From an uncultured Clostridia bacterium (GTDB lineage Bacteria; Bacillota; Clostridia; Christensenellales; DTU072), in contig CALVYG010000050.1 in NCBI GenBank assembly GCA_944372095.1, positions 1 to 62,625 of the forward strand: DNA of 62,625 bases, written 5' to 3'. The translations under genes were made by a program, and so were the position numbers. Position 1 is the stretch's first letter. Each line of letters begins with the position of its first letter. Of this stretch, positions 33,601 through 45,600 are shown piece after piece. The notes beneath the pieces were generated by a model that saw nothing but the letters and a program-made list of their open reading frames with translations, made no database searches and was not told where the DNA came from.

Positions 33601-36600
33601 TAAAAGTCGAATACGGTGAAGATTTCGGTATAAATCTCAATATTTCAAAGAACCGTACCATAACAGGCGATAAGAATACAAGCAACAATTTAAGTTACGA
33701 TATCAATCTCGGATTGCTTAACGATACGGTATTCAGTATGAATTCAGTCAATCCCGCACCCGATGCGAAGGATTATTTCGGCGATTTCCTTATTCAGATG
33801 GAATCGAGACAAGACAGCGGATATTTCGACGGATTCTACAAAATGACGCTGGATTTACTCGGAATGCTCAATGCGGGTTCCACGGGTGCAACCGATTTCG
33901 ATTTAAACGAGATTATAGCGGATGTAGTGGGCGACAGATTACAGATAGGGTTAAGTATCGAACTCGATTCAGAGGTACTGCGTACAGCGGTAGATTGGAG
34001 TAAACTGTTCAGCGCGATGGGCGCCCTCAGCGTTGAGCCGATATTCATTATGCGTGTTCTTAACTCTGCCGAAGGCGCTATCAGGTTCGATATCAATATG
34101 GACCTTGACGTATCGAAGGTTAATTTCGACGTAAGTCTGAGGGCTTATAACAACGGAGTGAACATTTTCAACGCTTACGAACTCAGCGGAACGCTGAATA
34201 CCGATAACGACCCCGAATTTTCGCCTAAATTCTATTTCGATATGGGAGATGTCGGGCCTGAAAAATTTGTCGTTACGGCACAGTCTTTATACGATTTCAT
34301 GAAAATCAACTTTATGGAATTCGTTCTCGATTTCCTCGGAGGAGAACACGACGAAATAGAAGTTGAAAGAGCGGACAATGCCGGATTGTTCGGCGGAGAA
34401 GACACATCGGTGGATATTGCCGACCTCGATTTCGGTAAAGTATTGCAGAGTCTTACTTTCGGACAGGGCACCATCGGACTTATGCTCAGCGAAGCATTAC
34501 TTAATACTTTAATTAAACTTATAGACGCGAACTGGGAATTCGACGATATGGGAAATATCCGTTTCGACGCCGACCTTATGCAGAACGTTATCGAAATAAC
34601 GGTTCCTCTCGACGCCGCGGTAAGAGACGCCGACGGAAATATTCTCAGCGACAGTAAACTTAATTATGCCGTAAGACTCAGTAATATTAACGTCCATATC
34701 GGAGAAGCGGTTGACTTTATAGCAAGTACAGGCAAAACCGATTTCTCGGCATTCGACGAATATAAAGATATTTCGTCTTATGTATGGATAACCGAGGTTA
34801 ACAGTTCGTTGGGATTGTATAACGATGACGAAAACACAATCGTAGACCTTACCGACCTTACGATGAGATTTATAAGCGGACTCGGTATAAAACTCCGCAA
34901 CGGCGAAGCGCTGCTTGACGTAAGTCTTGACTTTGTGTTGCGTACTTATATCGATTTCTCGGATTTAGGCAATCTCGGTTTCGAGCTTCTTATAAACAGA
35001 AGAGGCAGAACGCTTATAGGACTTACGTTTATCGGAGCTGAAAACGACGGAAGTCTCTATATAAATCTCGAAGGGTTGGGATTTAATAAATTCTATATTA
35101 CCGGCGTAGACATCGGCAGTATGCTTACGGAAGTATTGAAGAGTCTTGAACAGGACGTATCTTTCGGAGACGAAGAAACTGCGGCGAATTCGGACGGGTC
35201 GATATCCGGTTCGATTTCTTCCGGGGATAAAGGTGCGATAGATTACGGCGATATAAGCGACGCGGGAATAAGCACGAACCTTTTACTTGCGCTTTTCGAC
35301 GAAAATAAATTCAACGTCGCAATGACGGGCGCGCTTTTACTTAATCTGCTCGGAACTCTCGAAGGAATCAGAGATATATCGGCGATGATTCCGATGTTTG
35401 CTAATATTCAGATAGGATACGAAAAAGACAAGCTCAGCGGAATTAAATTCGTTTATGACGAAGGACAGCATTTCAGTATAGATTACAGCTTTGAAAAGAG
35501 TTATACGTATCTCGTTCCGAAGCGTGACCTTAACGATATTGCAAATACGGCTTACGACGACGCAAGAATGCATATGGTCAAGAGTACGGATAAAACCGAT
35601 TTCGTAAATATCGATAATCTGAAAAACGTCAATATCGGGTTAACTCTTGATTTAACTCTTACCACGGTAAATGCCGACGGAAGTAAATCCGAACCCGTGG
35701 AACAGTTCGAAGCTTTACTTGAAAGTATCCTCGGAATGAAAGAAGGAAGCGTTGATTTACAGTTCCAGGATATGTATGCGGCGATTACTTTAAGCGTTGA
35801 GATTATAGCCGATTTGACAAATATAAATAATTCAAAACTTAAAGTCGAAATAATTTATAACGATGAAACGTTAATCGGAATTTATTATTTAGAAGGAGCC
35901 GTATATCTGGACCTCGGCGAACTCGGATTGATGAAAGCGGCGATAAACGGCGTTGATTTAATGGGTGCGCTGACTTACTTTATCGGCGGCGAATTACCGA
36001 TTGATTTGGACGAAGAAAAAGGTTTGGATATCCAAGGACTTATTACCGGACTTCTTAATACGGGCATAGAAGAAAGCGAAAAAGGCACTACCGAGAAGAC
36101 TAATACCAGCATTGAAGAGCAGGCGGTGGAAGACGCGATAGAGGCGTTGAAAGAAAATTATCTTACCCGTTACGAAAACGGAGAATTCGACGATTTGACC
36201 GCAACCGAACAGGAAGAAATCAAAGCGGAAATAGAATCTGCTCTTATGACGATAAATACCGATAACGGTAACGTATTGACGGAAAGCGAGTTTGACTCCG
36301 TATATAAAGAGATAGTAAGAAGCATAGGGTTCAGAGTACAAGGCTCTATTATTCAGGAAGTAACGGATTCGCAGAACACGGCGATTATAAGTCTGCTTCT
36401 TTACGATGACAGAATAGAAATCACGCCTGCGGCAGACGCTTTAAGTGCGCTTTTAGGTATGGATATCCCCGAATTCCAGGGAATGCTTATTTCAATGAAT
36501 CTCGACGCCGGGTTTACAAATCTTATGCTGAACGTAAATATGGACGGCGATAACAGAATGACCGTATCTATGCCCGAAGAAGGGGGAATCAGACTCGGAT

Positions 36601-39600
36601 TTAATCTTACCGATGCCGAAATAGTCTCTAAAATGGGAGATATAAACACAAACGGATTCGGAGGAATAAACGGATTGTTTGTGGGAGCAAACGGAATAAG
36701 CGTTGATATTGAAAAACTCGGAGACGGATTACTGGATACGCTTGATATCGATAATCTCGAAATAAATATCGAAAAGAGAGGAGATTACTGGACAAGGCGT
36801 GACCTTTATTCGTTATATCCTTATGTAAACGACAGCGGCCCGACATATTATGCGGATGACTTCGCAGGGTATGACGGCGATGACGCAGAGTTGTTTACGG
36901 CTATTATTAAGATAATTAAGATTGCCAAAATGGTTTATGACATAATAGATGCCATTAAAACGCTTGCCGAAACAATCGGAAGCATAGTCGGTACAGGCGG
37001 TATCGCCGCGTTATGGAGTATCGGAAATATAATCAAACTTGTAATGAAAGTTTATGATATTATAAAAGGCGTTAATGACTTGATAGATGAAGTTAGCGAC
37101 ATCGATGACCAGCATTATCCGGAACTCAGCAGGAACAATTATTCGAGAGGGCGCGTTCTTGTAAACAGAATGACAAACAATGTCCTTGAATTGGAATTGG
37201 GGGTACCGTCCGTTAAAAACGGTGCGATAGTTGCTTATATCGAAGATTCCACCATACTAGTAAGCTCAACATTGGATATATCAATAAGTCTGCTGGGAAT
37301 AAACTTCGATGTTGATAACCTCATTGATAATGCATTGACCGGAATGAGCGGTGATTACGAAATGAGCGGAGTCCCGCTTGATATGTTCCTCTATCCGCTT
37401 AATATAAATTCGATTATGGAACTTATAAACGGAGAAAATGATTTCGAGGATACATCCGGATATTACGGACGTCTTTACGGACGTCTTACAGACCAGACAG
37501 GCGCTCCTGTAAAGAATGCTACCGTAACCTATACTACCGACTCGGAGGAATATACGGTTCAATCCGATAAAGACGGATATTATTACTTTGTCGAACTTCC
37601 GATGACCAAGCATATAAATCCGAAAGAAAGCAGCTATACTTTACAGCAAATTCAGGTAAAAATTCTGTTTAACAGATACAATAACGACCCGTCGGTAATA
37701 ATACCTAAATTTATGCCGGTATTGATAATGTTCCCTCAATCCGAATGGGGAGAATATATGGAGAAACATTGGAGCTTGGCAGTACCGTATGTCGGAGAAA
37801 TCGAAGATGGCGATACAGGTATTTACGAAGGCGTGGAATATATTTATCATAATGGATATTATTATGTAAACAGTGACCGAGGAACGTTAAGCTACTATGC
37901 AGACGGATATTCTTCGCCTGCAAGCGAAACGAACCTGTACATTGAGCCTGCACAAACCAAAAAGGCGCAGAGATTCGATAAAACGATGTACAGGACATCG
38001 GGAGAATCGTATGCGACGCTTAATGTGAAAGGATATACTTCGCTCGGAACGACGAAAGGAGGCGTTGCGGCTTCGTCGAATGCGGCAGACTATATCAATA
38101 ATCTTACAATTGATGACAAGGTAGGCGGAGTGACCGTCAAATATAACGGAGGGCTCGAATCCGGCACTACAAATATGATTAAATCGGATACGGCAAATTA
38201 CGGTTCGTTTAATATGACGTTCAACGAATATGCCGATTTGCGTGAAATCAATCCTGCGGACATTCAGCATAAATTCGAATTAACGCTCGGAGGATACGAA
38301 TGGAGCGGTGCCGCCGTTGCAAGAACCGTTACTTATGACGGAGATATTCCTTCTTCATACGGAAATGCCGTTTATCTGCCTACTCAGGCCTTATTGGACG
38401 AGTGGATTAAGGGCATATGCACGGACATCAGCGGAACAATCAACGTGGAAATTTATTATCTGCTTAACCGTAAAGATTCGCCTACCGTTACGATTATCGG
38501 TTCGCTGTGCGAATATATCGTTGCCGACGATTATCTTGTGGGGAATCCTGTTATAGGCGAATATTACGAATATGACGAAACCACTTACGCTTACAGTCTG
38601 ACAGCCGATGAAAAATTCCAGGCAAACAAAACGTATTATTATAAATCCATACCGAAGCCGGATGATTTCACCATATGGATTGCTGTGGCAGACGGAGGCG
38701 GGTCCAACTGGCAGACGCTCGGTGTTCACGATTTCTACGAAGTCGAACCCGATAATTTCAGCGGATATGTAGATAACGAAAACGGAACTTTCAGCATCAC
38801 TTCCGGAGCTTTGACAAAAGGTAAAGATTTCAAACTTAAAATACGTTCGACGAAATATCAGAATATCGATTTAAGAATTTCGGGAACCCAAAAATACATT
38901 ACTTACACGGATAATAAGAGCAGAGGGAATGTAACTACCTTTGAATATACGGACGACAGCAAGAATTATCTGAATGCCGTATTTGTAATGGAAAGAAGAG
39001 AAGCACATTGGTCGGATACGTATACCGACGAAGACGCACCTTTCCTTGAAGGGCTCAGAATAAGAATCGGCGCCGACGTAACGGAAGATAATTATATCGA
39101 CGGTCATCCGTTTGTAAGCAGTTCGACCGAATATACTTACGGAGAACTCGAATACGAGTCGGGCGAGGAAATAATTTATAACGATTACACTTATATCGAA
39201 GCCTGGATTAACAGCGCGAAGTTTAACGAAATACTTATGATGGTAAACAACCTTCTCTGGGGTATGGACGGAACGATGGAGGTTAATCCCGGCGCGGCGA
39301 TTACCGCAAAAGATATAAGCATCGCAAACCGTACGCAGGAAGGTGATTTTGATTCGAGTCAATATAAAGAAATTGATTTGACAAATAACGGAGAGCAATA
39401 TTATATTGACCGCTTTATCAACCTGTACAGAGGGCAATACAATGAAAACGATTTCAGCGTAGGAGATAAGATTTATCAGAGCGAAGGAGCTTATAAGCAG
39501 GCAATTATAAGCGCTAATCAAAAGACTGCTTCGGGATTGATTCACTATATTCTTATGATGTTATTTATCGATATCGCAGGGTTGGGTAAGTACTCGATGG

Positions 39601-42600
39601 ATTTCTCGTTCGTAGGGAAAATTCTGGGAATTGCGGATGAATATTATATAGGAGTAATTGACTTAATAGCCTTTGCCATTGCAAGCCCCGCTTCGCTTGA
39701 ACTTATTCCTTGGGTCGGCGGACTGTTATCTTCGGTAGGAACTTTTGTCGGAGATGTTCTCGGAACGCTTTCAAAGATACTTACCGGTCTTGTGCCTTTC
39801 TATACGGGGTACAATATGTTCGAAGTGGCCGACCTTGACCAGAGTCCGCTTAACGAGGCACAATATTCTTACAATATGTCTGACGATACAGGTAAGAGTA
39901 TCGATGTCAGGAACGGAAGTATTTATGACTTATTCCTCGGAGGCAATTCCGAAAAAGAATACGGCGGGACCTATACGGTCGACGATAAAGAAGTGGTTCT
40001 TAAACAGCAGACCGTTGAACACGACAGGAGCGTTTACGCGAAAATTACGTTTAACGACAGTAACGTAAACGGTTCGCTTGACAATGTAAGACTTGTCGTC
40101 AACAGCGCAAGCTACGATAAAGACGCGGAATCCGGCGGAGCGGAAATTGACATCAGTAATCAGGGAGCGCTTTCCGATACAAGTAAAGAGTGGAATTATA
40201 ATTATAATGCATATACAGGACAAAACGGCAGATTCTTTACGAGGAGCGACGTACAAGTAACGGGAGAATCATACGACAGATTCTCGGAAGCGGGAACGGT
40301 TAATTATGGCGGCATAACGAATTATAACGGAAGAACACTTTATGTGAGAGTTAAAGGTGGCGATAGATACATTCTTGCGAGCGAGATGGAAGAGAATATT
40401 TCGCAATATGAAACTTATTATTACGTTCGCAACACAAGCACGTCGAGCAATAATGTTTCGAAGACGTATTATTTCAACGATGATACCGGTGCTATATATT
40501 CGGTAAAAGCTACCGATATACGCACGATGATGATTATCGAAAAAGGTAAAGACGTATCGTTTAACGGAACGTACACAAATGCTGACGGAACTACGGTAAC
40601 CGGATATCAAGGATTAGCGTTTACGACCAATGCGGAATTTATGAACGACTGGATTGGTTCGTCAAATTACAGCAGTTATTCGGTAACGGACGTTTATTAC
40701 GAAGACAGCATTACAGGAGAGAAGACCGTTTATTACCGTTTCTTCGTTTACGACGCTTACGGCGATAAGTATTCTATGGCAAACGGGAACAGCATTAAGG
40801 ACGACGTTTATCAGGAAATCGATATCGAATTGAACGGTATTGATTTGAGAAACGTTATTACTTCCGATTTCTCGGATGTCAAGTTCTATCGGTTTGTTAA
40901 GTCAGACGATGAATATTATGCGGACGGAGACCCGGACGGAACCAAACTTAACGCGTGGACAAACCCGACCAAAATAATACTTTATGACGTTTATGACCTT
41001 ACCGATTTCCGTGCGATAGGCGGGACATGGGCGCAAAGAGATACTTCCGGCAGCGGCGCGGGAAGAAGAAATTACGATGCTACGACTACGCTTGAAGATA
41101 TTCTTGCAAACAGAGCAAACGTGATGTTCGGAGACGGAACGAGTTCGGGAAGCAACGGCGTGGGTATTACTTGGAATTTTGAAGCGCTTAAATCCTATAA
41201 ACAGGTTGACGGCGAAAAACTTTATCTCCAAGGTTACGTCGGGAATGCGGTATTTGCGGAAATCGAAGTCGAAATCGTAACTACAGATTTGAACGATGCT
41301 GACGGAGCGGAAAGCGAAGCCAACAGAGTTTCTACGGAATTGCTCCAAAAAGCGCAAAATCTTACGTTTGACCCGTACCGTGAAACCGTTGAAGAATTTA
41401 TTAACAAGTTCTACGACGTATTCTTTGCGGAATACTCCTCTACCGATGTGGATACGAGTTCAAAACCTTTAAGAGAAAAAACTTATATCTATAACGACCT
41501 CGTATGGACGCTCAACTATACTCTTTCGGATAAGAGAGATGCCGACGGAAACAGAATAAAGGTCTATGACTCGTTAATTGATTATGACAATGCGATGATT
41601 ACGCTTAAATTCAGAACATACGGAACATACGAGGACGGAACGGCGTATGCGTCGAACACGGCATGGTCCACGATAACTCTCAATCTTAAAGAAGTAAAGA
41701 ACTACACCATAGATACGGCGGAAAGTCATATTGACGGCGAAGGCGTTGTCGACGGCGGAATAATTGCTGCGGACAGAGAACTTATCAAACAAAGACTTAA
41801 AGAAATATATCCGAGTCTTAAAGACGATGAACTTACGCGAAGAGCAAACGAATATGCGGGAATGGTTGATATCAATCCTCTTAATAACTCCGACCCGTAT
41901 TCTACCCTTGAAGCCGTAACTTCATTCGATATAACGCTGCTTACACTTAAAGCGGACGGAAGCAAGGAAGTCGTTTCCGGTTGGGAAATTATTCCGGGTT
42001 CCTTTACCGCGGAACAAGGACGCGACAGAAGAAGTCTTGCCGATTACGACAGTCTCGATACGAGCGAACAGAATTATACCGTAAGTTATCTTGTTACGGA
42101 TTCGACAGGGAATATTCAGACTGTTAAAGTATGGGTACATATTCAGGCATCCGGAATAGTCGGAACAAGCACGGGATTGGAAAACGAATCCAATATGGTT
42201 GTAGTTCCGTACGAAGAAACGGGTCTGTCTTCAAGCGCGTCGGAAATCGAACAGGTAATCAGTAAACTCAATCTCGGAATGACGACGGGAATAATTTACG
42301 AAAACACTTCGGCAGACGACAATAATGCCGGTGAAACCGTTTCCGTGGGAGCGAACGCCGTAATGAGATACATTCCTTTGGTAGTTCCCGCCACCGACGT
42401 TTCCGGAATGACGGAAGAAGAAGCGGCAAACGCTTACGAAGTCAAAGGATATATCTATATACAGGGTGAAAACGGACTGTCTTATGCAATTCCCGTAAAA
42501 GCTTATAACGATGAGAGTAAGGTTTCGTGTACTTATAAGACGTCGACCGGCGAAATAAAAGTCGGAGAAGCAAGCTTTGTGATAGACCTCGAAGTAGGTA

Positions 42601-45600
42601 AACAAGGATATGCCCGTACGGAAATGAACGAAATTCTTACAAACATACTTCTCGAAAGCGCAAAGAGTAACACATCTTATACTTTGAACAAAGCAAAATC
42701 AGCCGCTTACGATGTGTTATATGCGGAAAGCGACAGATATACGCGTAATTTACTTACAGAATCCTATAACGCGAATAAAGAGAAATATCCTTTGCTCGGA
42801 GATGCGGGAATCAAGGCTAACGTATGGGACGAATATTACAATACCTATGCCGACGAAACGCTTAAAACTTACAGCCCGGCAGACGCGCTCAGATTAGACG
42901 TGATATTGCTTACGGAGCAACTGAAATATACGTCTATTACTTATACGGGCGCGAAGAGCCGCGGATATGATTCAATTTCGGCATCCGGAATAATTTCGTC
43001 CAGGAAACTTGCCGAAATTCTCGAAGAAAAGAGTGCGGAAAACGCATCGCTTTCAACCGCCGAAAAGAAAGCTCTCGCATGGGATGAATGGTATGAAGAA
43101 TATACGAGAGCGGTTATAGGACTGGCGAGAGACATCGATACCAGAACCATAGGAAAAGTTGCAAGCGTGATATTCAGCGCAACGTCGGCAAGCGATATCG
43201 GTTCTATGCCCGAACAGGCAAGTATTTACTTCGAAGGGTTAATCAACGAAGACGGAACCGCATTGTATGAGAACAAAAAAGTTAACTGGCTTAACGAAGA
43301 AGAACTTATAGAAGAACTTCGCAGCCACGTCGGAATAAACGGATATATCACTTATGCGGAAGTCGTTCTGCCCGATACCGTATTCGGGAATCAGGTTGCC
43401 CGCGGCATAGCCGTTCAGCTCAGTATCATAAATGCGGAAGGATTGAACTTCAATACCGTAGGCAATATTCTGGGACCCAATACGGGTTACTACGACAATA
43501 ACGGAAACGTTGTTTATCTGGGCGTCGACCCGTACGACGAAAGCACTATCGACGATACTTTGGGCTATTATTTCTCGCAGATACCTAAGAATGAAGGAGA
43601 TATTCCGAATGCAACCATAAGCTTGATAGTCAGTACGGAACAGGGCGGAACGAGCATAATCGATTTCTCGAATTTCGCTTGGGAATTTGCAACGTATTTC
43701 GATGCGGACGGCAACGAGAAAATTGTATGGAGATACAAGAACGATACCAATAATAACGGAGACCGTACCGATGACGGAATAGGCTTTGACGGAACGAGCA
43801 ATACCGAAATAGAAGTTCTCGTTCAATCTTACGGATATTCGGACTCCGCGGCGGGAACTACGTGGCAGACATGGGTAACGCTCAACCTTGCGAGCGTAAG
43901 AAACTCCTTGAACGGAGCGGACACGAACAAACCTTATAACTTCGTTTCCGATGCGACGATAACGGGAATCGGTACAAAAGCTACGATTGACGGAAAATCA
44001 GTTGCCATCGATAAGGCGATAGGAAAAGAGTATGCCTATACGATGAAAATAGACCCGACGAATATAAGTCTGGAAGACGGCGGCGAGTTCTCCGTGATTT
44101 ACGAAAGCGGCAGAATGTATTGCGAAACCTGCGGTAAACTTGTAAGCAGTGCTCAGGTTAACAACGGACAATGCACCGTATGTAAAGGAACCGTATCGTA
44201 TCCGACGATTCACGGAACGATAGACCTTACCGTTGCGGAGATGCAGAATTTCTACAACAGAAGCTATGTCGATACAACGATAACATTCGGGGATAAATAC
44301 AATAATCGTCAGACGCTTACGATAAGAATTTACAACGCTACGGTACGCAGGTTTACCGAAATACTCGATGTGGAATATTACAGAGGCAGCGTAGACGAAG
44401 CAAATATTGTGGATTTCGATTCAGGAAAGGAAATAGCATCGGCTTACGACGACCTTAACGCGGTATTGCCCGATATTGCGGTAGTTACGGCAATAGTCGA
44501 GGACAGTACGCTTGAAAAAGTAACGTTAGAAGTAAGGTGGAGCAACATAGACGCATACGATAACCGCGGTCTTACCGTAGGCAAGGACGAGAAACCCAAA
44601 GCATATGCGCTTATCGGTAACAGTACTTTCGGCTATACGCAAGATACTGTAACGCTTAATATCGCGGCGGAAACAATCAAATCCGTTGATATCAAAAACG
44701 GAGGAAAAGAAGGAAATCTTCCCGATGCAATAAATATCGACCCGTATGACGAAAATGCCGATATAGAATATATCAAAAACAAATACGTTAAGGTCTGGAT
44801 GGTAAGCGAAGCGGCATATTCGACTGGGACGGTTGTAAAAGAAAGATACGTGACGATAAGTATCGATGACAGCAACATCGATTACGAAGCGTATCGGAAG
44901 AGCGGATACGAAGAAGTTACGCACACAATCTATTTCAACGTAGGAAATACGGTGAGATACGGAGCGGATAATTCTTATTCGTTTGAAGTGCGCGCGCCTT
45001 ATCCGGTAAAAGCAACGCTGCTTTCAAGAAAAATCGTCGCCGTGATTTTCCGAGACAGAACCGTTGACAGTTTCGGGAACGAGATTATAGGGGATATAAC
45101 CGAACTTACGGGAGATATTTACAAGGCGGTATACCTTGACAGCTTTGATGCGCCGGACAGTCCGTATGCAACATTTGTACAGTACGGAAGCGGTAACGAA
45201 GCGATAAGAATTACCGGAATAACCGTAGATGAAAATTCGGCTTCCGCGATAGAATATACCCCCGGCGGCGGAGAGTTTATTATCAACGCTTACGTGGGAG
45301 AGGGCGACCTCAGACAAGAATTTACGATTACAGTCAGAATCAACAAGGCAATGCTTCTCGATATTGTAAATACGGAAAACAATAAAATATCTGCGGAAGG
45401 ATTCTATGACGGCAACGAAATGCTTGTTTACGAATACGATTCCGACAACAATATGTACAGATTGAACAATCTTGTGATAGAGCCGTTTATCGGATTTGTC
45501 GGAAAAGGCGAATACGTTGCGAACGATAAAGTAATTTATAACGGAAAAACCGATTATACAAATTACGGATTGCCGCAAGAAATACAGGTATTGTTGCAGA

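Noticed and set aside
13038..36600. Possibility that the repeats are a CRISPR array or recent DNA tandem duplication
   Set aside because: Similarity is at the protein level only; I saw no long identical DNA repeats or regular spacers.
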